Below the pieces are notes generated by a model. The model saw only the letters and a program-made list of their open reading frames with translations, did no database searches and was not told the DNA's origin. Source: Lachnospiraceae bacterium (GTDB lineage: Bacteria > Bacillota > Clostridia > Lachnospirales > Lachnospiraceae). Taken from it: a stretch of 64,000 nucleotides of DNA. This document shows positions 46,719 through 56,040 of the stretch, in pieces. The translations under genes and the position numbers were made by a program. How positions within the stretch are numbered: position 1 is the stretch's first letter; the number at the start of each line of letters is the position of its first letter. Location: positions 36,172 through 100,171 of the forward strand of contig JALEIR010000042.1 of NCBI GenBank assembly GCA_022769665.1, given 5' to 3'.

Positions 46719-47516
46719 TTATGCTGTCTTTCCCTGCTCTCTTGCAACAATATAGACTCTTTCACTCTCCGCCGTAACCTTTTCTCCTGTATCGGCATCC
46801 GTCATTTCAAGCACAATCATTCCAGCCTCTTCCACCAGATGTCTCATCTGCTCCGGTGTATATCCCCTCTGAAAATGAGTTTCTGTAAATCTGCGGAAAT
46901 GTTCTCCTTCTTCCCGCACAAATACAGTCAAATCGTACTCATTAATCTCCTCCTCCGGGTCATAATAATTATCCCAGATAAAGCTGCAATCGTCTCGATT
47001 TTCAGCAATGGTAGTATTTCCTATCACTTCACGGTATTTATACTCTGTGTTAAAGTCAAAGATAAAAAGACCTCCCGGAAACAAATAATTATTTACCAGG
47101 GAAAATACATCCAGAAGCTCCTTCTCCTCCAGAATATAGTTCAGGGAATCACAGACGCTGAACACCGTACCTACCGTGCTGTACAGTTCAAGTTCTCTCA
47201 TATCCTGCAGCAGGTAAAGAATCTCATTGCCGCTTTTTTCCTTTTTCTTCATAGCAATATTCAGCATAGACTCCGACATATCCACACCTATCATATCGTA
47301 GCCCTTTGCATACATCAGCTCTGTCAGCGTACCTGTTCCGCAACCTAAATCAACCACCAGATTTTTCTCAGAATCCAGCAGTCCCTCCGCATCTCTCTCC
47401 GGCTTCGAAACGCCGTATTTCTTTATCAGGCTGTCCAATCTCTCTCCCCACAGTTCATAGGGTGTATTATCCATAAGTTCGTCATAGACAGCCGCAAAAT
47501 CCCGATATACTTCCAT
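46719..47516 (-). CDS. class I SAM-dependent methyltransferase
   Basis: A 265-residue protein. SAM-binding motif I is VVDLGCGTGTLTELMYAKG near residue 73, followed by an acidic GVDMSESML. The N-terminal YEVYRDFAAVYDELMDNT-like start is common in unassigned methyltransferases of Clostridia. It lies between hslO and the DUF368 gene on the same strand. Substrate cannot be deduced. Confidence 0.88.
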   Translation of the reverse strand: MEVYRDFAAVYDELMDNTPYELWGERLDSLIKKYGVSKPERDAEGLLDSEKNLVVDLGCGTGTLTELMYAKGYDMIGVDMSESMLNIAMKKKEKSGNEILYLLQDMRELELYSTVGTVFSVCDSLNYILEEKELLDVFSLVNNYLFPGGLFIFDFNTEYKYREVIGNTTIAENRDDCSFIWDNYYDPEEEINEYDLTVFVREEGEHFRRFTETHFQRGYTPEQMRHLVEEAGMIVLEMTDADTGEKVTAESERVYIVAREQGKTA

Positions 47517-47529
47517 CTTTATACGTTCC

Positions 47530-48375
47530 TTATTCTCCCAGCTTCATGGCAATGATAACGCCCGCTGCCAATGCCACCACGCCTGTCACGGCACTCACCA
47601 CAGTAATCGCAGGAAATGTTCCCATCAGCAGGATTGCAATGGGGGATGCCACAATCAAACCGATAATTGCCCAATATGCATACATAGGAAATTTGTTAAA
47701 TATGATTTCCACCAGTTTTGCAATTCCAAAGACACCGACAACAACGCCGAGTCCGAATGGTACCAGAATACCACATCCGGTCAGGATTCCGCCAAAGTCC
47801 AGATGAATACATGCCGTCACAAAATCTTTGATGGCGTTCAGCACCGGATGATAAAAGCCCATCAGCATCAGAATCATGGAACCGCTGACTCCGGGGATTA
47901 CCATAGTTGCCGCCGCAATCACGCCAACCACAAACAGCATCAGTACACTTCCCAGATTGAAGGATAAATCGGCCGCTGCTCCTTCTGACTCTCCTACCGC
48001 TGCCAAACCGACAACCATGCCAAAAAAGAGCAACGCAGCAATAATATGGCCGACCTTAATGCTGTTGCCTTTTACATTCTTCCAGATAGCCGGAAGTCCT
48101 CCCAGAATGAGGCCGACAAAGAGCAAATTGGTCTGAATCGGGAAATGCTCAAACAACCAGCTGAGCCCCACTGCACTTCCCGCAACAGCCACAACCATTC
48201 CGATTGCAATGGGAAACAGAAAAGCTACACTCTTTTTAAACTCGCTGAACAGATGGGTGATACAGTGAATCAATTTATCATAGATTCCCATGGACACCAT
48301 CATGGTGCCGCCGCTGACACCGGGAACAATGTTTGCAATACCGATTACCATACCTTTGAAAATGCTCTTAATCAT
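47530..48375 (-). CDS. DUF368 family undecaprenyl-phosphate transporter (PopT-like)
   Basis: A 281-residue polytopic membrane protein with about eight to nine hydrophobic segments. The repeated block NIVPGVSGGTMM near the N-terminus and MVIPGVSGSMILMLMG in the second half are the two inverted-repeat signatures of the DUF368 family. Published work identifies DUF368 proteins as undecaprenyl-phosphate translocases. The start MIKSIFKGM has GGAGAG upstream, and I use it rather than the 12-codon longer track ORF. A role in recycling the lipid carrier for cell-wall polymers is therefore likely. Confidence 0.86.
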   Translation of the reverse strand: MIKSIFKGMVIGIANIVPGVSGGTMMVSMGIYDKLIHCITHLFSEFKKSVAFLFPIAIGMVVAVAGSAVGLSWLFEHFPIQTNLLFVGLILGGLPAIWKNVKGNSIKVGHIIAALLFFGMVVGLAAVGESEGAAADLSFNLGSVLMLFVVGVIAAATMVIPGVSGSMILMLMGFYHPVLNAIKDFVTACIHLDFGGILTGCGILVPFGLGVVVGVFGIAKLVEIIFNKFPMYAYWAIIGLIVASPIAILLMGTFPAITVVSAVTGVVALAAGVIIAMKLGE

Positions 48376-48404
48376 ACATACTCTCCATTCCTGATTCTTA
48401 ATTT

Positions 48405-49466
48405 TTAACAATTTTTCTCAACATAATTCTTTAAGAAGGACACTAATTTGTCCATCTGTTCATCGGTTCCCACCGTAATCCGCAAATACTCCGAAATTCT
48501 CGGCTTATCCCAGTGTCTCACATAGATATCCGCCTCACGAAGCGCCTGAAAGATCTGTTTTGCGGGAATCTTTTCATGGGTAGCAAAGATAAAATTGGTC
48601 ATGGAATCCGGGAAAGAAAAACCCAGCTCCTTCAGTTCCTCTTTTACTCTTTCCCTGGTCACAACAATTTTCGCCGTTGTCGATTTAAAATAAGCATCGT
48701 CTCTCACGGCTTCCACCCCAAGTACCTGAGCAGGATAATTCATCGTATAAGAATTAAACGAAAACTTCACATCGTTTAAATATCTTATCAGTTTTTCACT
48801 GCCGATACAAAAGCCGATTCTCATACCTGCCATGGCACGGGATTTGGAAAAAGTCTGAACCACAAGCAGATTGTCATACTTTTCCAGCAGCGGCAGAACA
48901 CTGGTACCGCCGAAATCCACATACGCCTCGTCAACAATGACAATCACGTCCCTGTTTGCAGCGATAATCTCCTCTATCATTTCCGTACTTTCCAATATCC
49001 CCGTGGGAGCATTGGGATTCGGGAAAATAATGCCGCCGTTCGGCTGTCTGTAATCGTCGGGACGAATATGCCAGTTTTCATCCAGCGGACAAGTTTGATA
49101 GGGTATCCGGTATAAATCCGCCCAGACATCATAAAAGGAATAAGTCACGTCCGGAAAAAGAATCGGCTTTCCGCTGTTGAAGAAAGTCATAAATGCCATG
49201 GACAATACATCGTCAGAGCCTACACCGACAAATACCTGCTCAGGCTTTACATGATAATATTCTGCCAGCACATTCACCAGCGGCGTGGTATTGGAATCCG
49301 GATAAAGCCGGAGCGCATTACAGTCCAACGTTGCTGCCAGCTTCTCCACACCGGGTGCCGGAGGATAAGGACATTCATTGGTATTCAGCTTAATCATGCC
49401 GGGTTTATTCGGCTGCTCCCCCGCCACATAAGGTACCACTTTTCGTATGTTTTCTTCCCACTTCAT
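48405..49466 (-). CDS. hisC: histidinol-phosphate aminotransferase
   Basis: A 353-residue PLP enzyme of the histidine pathway (imidazole acetol-phosphate to histidinol phosphate). Typical blocks are IKLNTNECPYPPAPGV near the N-terminus, VGVGSDDVLSMAFMTF, the PLP lysine in VQTFSKSRAMAGMRIGF, and IFPNPNAPTGILES. Length is normal. I start at MKWEENIRK; the longer track start is a GTG right after the Shine-Dalgarno. No other his genes are adjacent, so it may serve as a broad aromatic/imidazole aminotransferase. Confidence 0.93.
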   Translation of the reverse strand: MKWEENIRKVVPYVAGEQPNKPGMIKLNTNECPYPPAPGVEKLAATLDCNALRLYPDSNTTPLVNVLAEYYHVKPEQVFVGVGSDDVLSMAFMTFFNSGKPILFPDVTYSFYDVWADLYRIPYQTCPLDENWHIRPDDYRQPNGGIIFPNPNAPTGILESTEMIEEIIAANRDVIVIVDEAYVDFGGTSVLPLLEKYDNLLVVQTFSKSRAMAGMRIGFCIGSEKLIRYLNDVKFSFNSYTMNYPAQVLGVEAVRDDAYFKSTTAKIVVTRERVKEELKELGFSFPDSMTNFIFATHEKIPAKQIFQALREADIYVRHWDKPRISEYLRITVGTDEQMDKLVSFLKNYVEKNC

Positions 49467-49487
49467 CTCTACAACCACACCTTTCCT

Positions 49488-50528
49488 TTAGCTGTCGGTA
49501 TGTTCGGAATCTCTCCCTGCAATCCACCGGTTCAATTCCTCCCGATAAACTTTTGCCTGCTCTTCACATTCCATACGTTCATAGCATCGTATCAGCCCCT
49601 CCAGGCTTTCTCTGCCTCCGGAGAAAATGTTCAGAATGGGCCGGGTCTCGTAAGCTGCGTTATAATACCAGATTGCCGCCTCCTCCACATCCCCCGTATC
49701 TTCATAAAAATGCCCCATTTCACAGCATATTTCCGAGTTCGCTTTCTCCGCTATCACTTTGGATGCATATTTAAAAAATCTGACCGTATCTCCCTGCAGA
49801 CGGGCCGCATGGGCAACAACGCAGCAGGCTTCCGCAATTTCCTCTCCGCTGCGGGTAACATCCGCTGCCGACGCCGCAAAAATATCTGCAGCTTCGCCGA
49901 AATCTTCCGAATCACCGGCCATCAGCAGTTCTCTGGCGTACATATTATGGAGTCTCGCCGGAAGCCGATAGCCATTGCAACAGTGTTTGTGAAAAACAGC
50001 CAAATCACGCTTTGCATGACTGTTTTCCGGAAGATGCGTAATGACAATATCGCTGTCATAAACAACCGGTTCCAGTCTGACCGTCTCATGGATAGGTTCC
50101 TGCCATACAAACTGCCTCAGACGTTTAAAAAGTTTCGGGCGATATTCCTCATCAAAATTGTATACTGTATGAAAACGAAGCTGTCCTCCGTATTTCATCT
50201 GAACGATTTCCACTTCGGGCAGAAGAGTTCTCTTTAAGATTCGAAATCTCTCCCTGTTCTCCCCGTTCAAAACCTCATCTGCATCCGCAGAGTATATGTA
50301 TTCCTTCGTCGCCTTGGAAAAAGCAAAATTTCTTGCAGCACTGAAATCATCCACCCATTCAAAAGCATATACCTTTTCTGTGTACTCTGCGGCAATGCTT
50401 TTCGTATTGTCCGTGGAACCGGTATCCACAATCACAATCTCATCCACCAGATCGGCCAAGCTGTCCAGACACCTTCTCAGTATTCTCTCTTCGTTTTTCA
50501 CAATCATACACAGAGAAATTGTAATCAT
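49488..50528 (-). CDS. family 2 glycosyltransferase with TPR-like C-terminal region
   Basis: A protein of about 346 residues. The GT-A domain starts ISLCMIVKNEERILRRCLDSL, with EIVIVDTGSTDNTKSIA and a DADEVLNGENR metal-binding region. It uses a nucleotide sugar. The last 130 residues have an alanine-rich helical repeat composition (EACCVVAHAARLQGDTVRF). I choose MITISLCM; the 25-residue longer track start overlaps the prepilin peptidase gene. It is directly downstream of the Tad operon on the same strand, so pilin or surface-protein glycosylation is a reasonable guess only. Confidence 0.87.
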   Translation of the reverse strand: MITISLCMIVKNEERILRRCLDSLADLVDEIVIVDTGSTDNTKSIAAEYTEKVYAFEWVDDFSAARNFAFSKATKEYIYSADADEVLNGENRERFRILKRTLLPEVEIVQMKYGGQLRFHTVYNFDEEYRPKLFKRLRQFVWQEPIHETVRLEPVVYDSDIVITHLPENSHAKRDLAVFHKHCCNGYRLPARLHNMYARELLMAGDSEDFGEAADIFAASAADVTRSGEEIAEACCVVAHAARLQGDTVRFFKYASKVIAEKANSEICCEMGHFYEDTGDVEEAAIWYYNAAYETRPILNIFSGGRESLEGLIRCYERMECEEQAKVYREELNRWIAGRDSEHTDS

Positions 50529-50562
50529 GCCGCCACTCTCTTTCTCAATTTCAAATGCACAA

Positions 50563-51009
50563 TCAACAGGTATAATGATACCAAAGCAGCGCAAAGAAAG
50601 CAAGGGTAATGTAAGGCAGAAAGGGCACCGGATGCTTCAAATTTCCATGTTTATCGATATTTCGACACATCCCCTGAATCAACGCCAAAAGACAGAAAGC
50701 CGCTAACATATGAATAAGGTATCCTTTCAGTCCCAACCCGGATGCTGCTTCTGCCGTTGCGCAGACGCTGAATGCATAACTGTCCGCCTTGCCGTACATC
50801 CGGGAAAAGAAAAACAACTGCAGCAACACAAACGCTCCCAACTCTGCAGCTTCTCCCAAGGTAAAATCCTTACTGCCCGTCATCAGAAGAATCCCTGCTG
50901 CCGTGCCCGAAATCCACCAGGTAAAATTATATACTGTACAGGTCCTGCAGTCTGTGATGCAGGCAAACAACAGGCACAGTACTATTATCCCCCATAAAAC
51001 TTCTCTCAT
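50563..51009 (-). CDS. prepilin peptidase (A24 family, TadV/CpaA type)
   Basis: A 148-residue polytopic membrane aspartic protease. The first catalytic Asp is in LFACITDCRTCTVYN near residue 20. The second is in FSRMYGKADSYAFSV near residue 72, where the usual GxGD motif reads GKAD. No N-terminal methylase domain is present, as in Tad-type peptidases. It should cleave the Flp and pseudopilin leaders. It follows the giant surface protein gene with a 4-base overlap and is the last gene of the Tad operon. Confidence 0.82.
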   Translation of the reverse strand: MREVLWGIIVLCLLFACITDCRTCTVYNFTWWISGTAAGILLMTGSKDFTLGEAAELGAFVLLQLFFFSRMYGKADSYAFSVCATAEAASGLGLKGYLIHMLAAFCLLALIQGMCRNIDKHGNLKHPVPFLPYITLAFFALLWYHYTC

Positions 51010-54000
51010 CTCAATCTCGTCCTTAGCTCGCCCAGAACCGTCCCTGCCACTTCAATGGTACTGAGTGACGGCTGCTTTTTCAGCTCCTTATCTCCCTTGT
51101 AGGCCCGCACCGTCACAACATAATCACGGTTCGCCGGCAAATACAGCGGAATCATAAACTGCAGTTTAGATTCCTGACAGTACATCTGCAAGTCCGTATA
51201 ATCGTAGGTTTGGTTCAGTTCCGGGTTTACCGCAGTTAACTCCGCCGGGAATTCGACCTCCACCCTGTCTGCATAACCGTAAGTTGTAATATACAGGATT
51301 CCGCTCTCTCCGCATTTAAATACCGGCAGATGAGGTTCCAGAATACGTTCGATGCGGGTTTCCAGAGCGAATTCCGTCATCTGACAAGAAACCTCCGTCT
51401 CGTTTCCCACGTTGTCCGCAGCATATCCGATCACAGTGAAATTTCCCGTAAAAAGAGGATTTTCCTCCGTGAGCACAAGCTGTACAATTCCTTGTTCCGG
51501 ATAAAAAATCTTCTCACTGAAGTTATCTTGGTTTTTCACTTTTACATAAAATTCATCCACACCGGAAAGAGTATCGTCTGCCGTTACGGTCAGACAGACC
51601 ATTTCCGTGAGCCTGTCAATTACATCTCGGTTCTGCAATATTTCCAGTCCTCTGATTACAGGTCCCTCCCCGTCTCCGATAACAGTAATACCGTTTTGGT
51701 AATCCAGGGTCAAATCCGAATATTGTATCTCCTTTTTTCCGTTCTTCCAACAATCCGCACCGGTTCTCGGAATGATGTTCACCATCAGGCCGTTTGCTTC
51801 TTTTCCCAATGTAAATTTCTGCTCACTGTCCAGATTTCTGCCACGGTCAGAACGTCTTGTAACATAATAGGGATATTGCCCGAGAAAACTTGTCCCTTCC
51901 ACCGAATAAATCAGCTCCTCCGCCCCGGTCTCAGTGTCATTCTCCGGGTTTACCGCTGAAGGGGTATAGATGGTGTTGCGGGCTGTGGCACTGTTCTGCC
52001 CTGATGCCTTTGTCTCATAAATAGTATAATTCAGTTGATAGTCTTCCGTCGGTCTGCCGTCCATGTAGGCTTCATGTTGCAGCAAAAAAGGGGTGATTCC
52101 GTCACACCTTACGTAATATGTGTTCTCCTGCTTAGTCCGATATACATTCTGCCCGATTTCTATCCGAAGCTGTCCGGTATAGAGATTCCAGTTTACACTC
52201 TCCGTGTCCAGACGTATATGTGTGGTACCGCCTATATTTCCCGCAATGTCTACTGCAGCCAAATGTAAATACTGCACATAATCCTGTATTTGTACAATTA
52301 TCTGCCCGGCTGTTGTAAAACTTCCCGATGTGTCAGCTTCCGTATTCTCTTTCCGATCCAGCCGATAATAATACCCCCTGATTCCGGAAACCAGAGTATT
52401 CTTTGTCACGTTAGACTCACACAGCGGAGACGCCGAACCTTTCAGATAGCTCTCTGTCTTATGATAATAAACAGTTCCGTTGTCCTCCGGCTCATCCCAT
52501 GTAATCAGCACTTTGTTTTCACCAAGCGGCCTTTTTGCCACCTTGTCCTCCGCCACAATATCCGGCGCTTCCAAATCCCGGGCCAATATACCCTGCAGAC
52601 TGAGATTTTCCACAAACCCTATCTGTTTCGCCTGCAGCGCTATATATCCGTTTCCTGCCCGGGTCCCGGGCTGAAAGGAATAACCGAGTACTGCGCCTGT
52701 ATTCACATAGCTGCTTCCTCCATATGCAGGCTTGGAAGATAAAACCTGTCCTTCCTCATAGCCGCAGATATAGCTTTCATCCTTCCCGCAAAGGTAATCC
52801 TCCACTGTCGACGTCGTTTTCCCGCAGGTCAGTTCATAGACGTCTTTTGTCAGCGGATGAATGTTGCTTCCTCCGCATTTTCCGCAGGTTTTTGTATTCC
52901 ACATATAGTGTCCGCCCCAATAGCCGCAGTCGCCGCATTGGACCGAGCTATATATGTAGTCTGTATAAGAGTAGGTATAGCAGCTTCCCCCCACTTCAGA
53001 ATGCTTGTGATAAAGGCAACAGCTCTCCACATGGACGTGCCGACAGGTGTCATCATGAAAGTGACAGATTAGCTCACCCGCCATTCCGCCAAGAAAGCCT
53101 CCGCCTCCCCCGGCATTCCCGTCCTCTCCGGCATATCCCGTATGTAACAATGCTGCCGTGCTTCCTCCTTCGCCGCCGTTCCCGCTCTCGGAAGCGCTGC
53201 CGCCTCCTCCCGCCACGGCAAGAACTCCCTGTCTGTCGGAGCTCACAACGGTGCAGCCACCACCGTTTCCGAACATATCTCCCTTTCCTCCACCGTTGAA
53301 ACCGTTTTGTCCTCCTACGGTACAGGAAAGAACCTCGTCCTTCCGAAGCCATACGGTCGCCTCCACACCGCCGCCTTTTCCTCCGGAAAAGCTTCCGTAT
53401 CCGGCTCCCTGGGCACCGGACAGTTTCAACGAATAGACACCGGTATAGGGCACTGTATACTTTTCCGTTCTTCCCACAAATGAAAACGTATTTTTCACAC
53501 TGCGCTCGCTGCCGATATCGTCCACTGTATTGATTCTGCTCCAGCTTTGAAGGTTTCGACTCTGATAAAGGATGTAAGTTTTATTGTTTCCGTCCGCCTG
53601 ATTCCACGACAGGTTCACAGCTCCGACACCGTTGTGGGAAATATAATTGTCCTCTGCTTTCAGTGTCAAATCCACCCATTGGGCATAAAGAGTCAGATTT
53701 TTTGTGGGTGTGATGCGGTCACCGGCTCCCCCTGCAGGGATTTGCAGAGCCGCATCATAATACCAGCCGCCAAAGGAGTATCCTGTTCTCTCCGGTTTCG
53801 GAAGCGTTATACTGTCTGATTCATAACACGCCTTCAGGACATCCACTGTGCCATGGAGGGCTGTAAACTGATACATTCCATCTCTCCAGGTGCCTCCGAA
53901 AGGCTGCACCATACTCCATTCCGTAAAATGTCTTGTTCCGGTTACCGGTGCACAGGCTGTTCCTCCGTTTGTATGGAAGCTTACCCGATATCCTGACGGA

Positions 54001-55073
54001 GGCAGCAAAAGAGAGCCGTTCGGCCTGCAGACTGTGCCGTATTTGCCGTTCACCACCGTATATCCGTCTTTCCCGTCATAGCTTCCCCCATCGGGATTTA
54101 TCTTTAGAGTGCTCTCTGTCAGCTCCCATTGTGCATAAAGTGTTACAACTCCCGTTCCGCTGTTTCCCATACCGTCCCAGTTTTCCGCTGTGAGATTCAG
54201 AATTCGCGCACCGTCTTCAAAAAAAGTACCGCTGCCGTCCGGTTTTGTATTCCAGCCCAGAAAGCGGTAGCCGATACGATTGTAAGCGTTCGGTGTCAGA
54301 CGTGTCACCGGAGTGACCGTCTGTCCCTCATACACGGAAATATCATTATACATATGGATACTGGGAGGTGTATAACCTCCATATTTCATTTCACCACCCT
54401 GAAAGCTATTCCCCGTAGGATTGGGATCATAAACCACCAGATAACGATTATAGGAAATCTCCTTACAGTAATGCTCAGGTTGATATCCCTGTTCCAGATT
54501 GTTGCAGACAGGGCATAAATAATAGTAATCCAATCCATCCTGCACACGGAAATACTCAATGCTTTTCGCAGCCGCAGCACTCATATAAACAAACCTGTTG
54601 TTTATGGCTTCTCCGCAATCTGCACAGTAGGCGGTCCAGCCTGAGTAATGTTTTGAAAAACAGTTTTGTTTTCCAAAGGTGAGTCCATGATAGTCACCCT
54701 CCGGATAACTGTTATGAATACACTGTCCTTCCGCCCACTCCACACGCCAATACGCTATCGGTATATCTCCGGTCCGTTTTGTTTTATAGTAATGCTGCCC
54801 TGTTTTTAAGGAAGCCAGTTTTGATGCTGTATTTAGTTCAACCGTTTCTCCTTCTTTGTAATGTATCCCCGTTCCGCTTGCGTTACCTTTGTCTCCCGCG
54901 TTGGTCGTCCAGGCCCGTCCATCCGGAGCAAAGGTAACATAAGGGCTGCGAGATATGGTTTTCTCCGCTGCCCGCACAGTCTGTACCGGCATCATCAATA
55001 TCAAAATAAGGCTTCCGCCAAATATTCCCGCCAGAAACGCGGTCAAATGAATCATCCGATTACCGACTCTCAA
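51006..55073 (-). CDS. very large Tad-linked surface protein with InlB-type repeats, Gly-rich and Cys-rich regions
   Basis: About 1355 residues from the TTG I prefer (AAGGAGG upstream), or 1379 as in the track. After a TM/signal segment (LTAFLAGIFGGSLILILMM) come an N-terminal Cys-containing region (CADCGEAINN, CPVCNNLEQG), two Listeria-Bacteroides (InlB B) repeats ending VTLYAQWEL and LTLYAQWVD, and a Gly-rich region near 570-700 (VAGGGGSASESGNGGEGGST) like the ALK/LTK-type Gly-rich domain. A Cys/His-rich stretch near 705-830 and Fn3-like and Ig-like C-terminal segments follow. It is encoded inside the Tad operon between lipoprotein and peptidase genes, so it is probably an adhesin or pilus-associated surface protein. 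Confidence 0.78.
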   Translation of the reverse strand: MRVGNRMIHLTAFLAGIFGGSLILILMMPVQTVRAAEKTISRSPYVTFAPDGRAWTTNAGDKGNASGTGIHYKEGETVELNTASKLASLKTGQHYYKTKRTGDIPIAYWRVEWAEGQCIHNSYPEGDYHGLTFGKQNCFSKHYSGWTAYCADCGEAINNRFVYMSAAAAKSIEYFRVQDGLDYYYLCPVCNNLEQGYQPEHYCKEISYNRYLVVYDPNPTGNSFQGGEMKYGGYTPPSIHMYNDISVYEGQTVTPVTRLTPNAYNRIGYRFLGWNTKPDGSGTFFEDGARILNLTAENWDGMGNSGTGVVTLYAQWELTESTLKINPDGGSYDGKDGYTVVNGKYGTVCRPNGSLLLPPSGYRVSFHTNGGTACAPVTGTRHFTEWSMVQPFGGTWRDGMYQFTALHGTVDVLKACYESDSITLPKPERTGYSFGGWYYDAALQIPAGGAGDRITPTKNLTLYAQWVDLTLKAEDNYISHNGVGAVNLSWNQADGNNKTYILYQSRNLQSWSRINTVDDIGSERSVKNTFSFVGRTEKYTVPYTGVYSLKLSGAQGAGYGSFSGGKGGGVEATVWLRKDEVLSCTVGGQNGFNGGGKGDMFGNGGGCTVVSSDRQGVLAVAGGGGSASESGNGGEGGSTAALLHTGYAGEDGNAGGGGGFLGGMAGELICHFHDDTCRHVHVESCCLYHKHSEVGGSCYTYSYTDYIYSSVQCGDCGYWGGHYMWNTKTCGKCGGSNIHPLTKDVYELTCGKTTSTVEDYLCGKDESYICGYEEGQVLSSKPAYGGSSYVNTGAVLGYSFQPGTRAGNGYIALQAKQIGFVENLSLQGILARDLEAPDIVAEDKVAKRPLGENKVLITWDEPEDNGTVYYHKTESYLKGSASPLCESNVTKNTLVSGIRGYYYRLDRKENTEADTSGSFTTAGQIIVQIQDYVQYLHLAAVDIAGNIGGTTHIRLDTESVNWNLYTGQLRIEIGQNVYRTKQENTYYVRCDGITPFLLQHEAYMDGRPTEDYQLNYTIYETKASGQNSATARNTIYTPSAVNPENDTETGAEELIYSVEGTSFLGQYPYYVTRRSDRGRNLDSEQKFTLGKEANGLMVNIIPRTGADCWKNGKKEIQYSDLTLDYQNGITVIGDGEGPVIRGLEILQNRDVIDRLTEMVCLTVTADDTLSGVDEFYVKVKNQDNFSEKIFYPEQGIVQLVLTEENPLFTGNFTVIGYAADNVGNETEVSCQMTEFALETRIERILEPHLPVFKCGESGILYITTYGYADRVEVEFPAELTAVNPELNQTYDYTDLQMYCQESKLQFMIPLYLPANRDYVVTVRAYKGDKELKKQPSLSTIEVAGTVLGELRTRLR

Positions 55074-55104
55074 TCCTCCACCTCCTTCTATATAGATCCC
55101 GGTC

Positions 55105-56001
55105 TCAATCCGGAAGCGGTTTTGAACCGAGGCCATAACTTTCATTCATGATTTCAGCGGATGTCTCCTGTACCGCACCGCAATAGCACCGGCCTTCTGC
55201 CCATTGATGCTCTATATGCTCTCCGCAAAAGCGACAGTTACCGGAGCCGCAGGTTTCCAATACATGTCCGCATGGCTCGACAGTATTTGTAAAAACTTCG
55301 CCGCATTTTAAGCATGTCTGTGTGGTAAAAATTACCGAGGTGCAGTGGGGGCCTCCTTCGCTTACCGGCTCTCCCAGCACATGTCCGGGCTCAGTGTAAT
55401 CACTGTAGGTGTTCAAAATATATCCGCATTTTGCACACATATCGACAATTCGGTATCTTGTCATACAATTTCCATATCCCAGGTCTTCCTCCAAGTGCCA
55501 TAACCACGCATACGTGTGCTCCGTCTTTTCAATACTCATTGTCCTCGTTGCTCCGCATACAGTACAGGTATAGGTCATCAGGCCCTTTTCCGTGCAGTTG
55601 GCTTCCCGTGTCACAGTTCCTTCATCCCAGCTGCAGATATGCACCGAATCCGGTGATGCGGCAGATGTCTGCTCCGATGCAGGGATATGCACAGGTTCCG
55701 GTGATGCGGCAGGTGCCTGCTCCGGTGCAGGGATATGCACAGGTTCCGGTGATGCAATGGGTGCAGGTGTGGGTGCTGTAACAGCTGCCGGTGTTGGGGC
55801 AGGTGAGGCTTCCGTCTCAGAAATCTGCATCGGTTTCGCCGTTGTTGCAGTCTCCACCTCAATCTCCACCGCAGTCTCCACAGACACAGATATATTATCT
55901 TCCGCCCCCGAAACATCCGTAATTCCGCATCCCGCCAATATGGTCATAACCACCGATAAAATAACAATAATTCTCTTCATGTTCCTCACCGCTTTCAACA
56001 T
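55105..56001 (-). CDS. Cys-rich lipoprotein of the Tad operon
   Basis: A 298-residue protein. The lipobox MTILAGC follows a short signal peptide. Residues of about 60-125 are Pro/Ala/Ser-rich with 16-residue repeats (EPVHIPAPEQAPAASP). The remaining 170 residues hold repeated C-x-x-C pairs with aromatic/His spacing: CTVCGAT, CAKCGYIL, CLKCGEVF, CRFCGEH and CYCGA. That pattern suggests several zinc-ribbon-like or disulphide modules outside the cell. Similar C-x-x-C elements occur in the adjacent giant protein. No named family was recognised. It may be an assembly factor or surface partner of the pilus. Confidence 0.75.
   Translation of the reverse strand: MLKAVRNMKRIIVILSVVMTILAGCGITDVSGAEDNISVSVETAVEIEVETATTAKPMQISETEASPAPTPAAVTAPTPAPIASPEPVHIPAPEQAPAASPEPVHIPASEQTSAASPDSVHICSWDEGTVTREANCTEKGLMTYTCTVCGATRTMSIEKTEHTYAWLWHLEEDLGYGNCMTRYRIVDMCAKCGYILNTYSDYTEPGHVLGEPVSEGGPHCTSVIFTTQTCLKCGEVFTNTVEPCGHVLETCGSGNCRFCGEHIEHQWAEGRCYCGAVQETSAEIMNESYGLGSKPLPD
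55635..55755 (-). repeat. 48-bp tandem repeat within the lipoprotein gene
   Basis: A 48-base unit starting GATATGCAC is repeated at 55636, 55684 and 55732; the third copy is partial. It encodes the 16-residue Pro/Ala repeat. Copy number of such repeats can vary by slippage. Confidence 0.8.
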
Positions 56002-56040
56002 ATTGTCCGTCAGGCTTTTTTAATCAGTGTGTATCGGGAG

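Noticed and set aside
55431-56023. Repeat-rich plus-strand ORFs over the lipoprotein gene, looking like a repeat array
   Set aside because: The repeats are the coding repeats of the minus-strand lipoprotein (48-bp units encoding 16 residues). There are no spacers, so it is not a CRISPR array.
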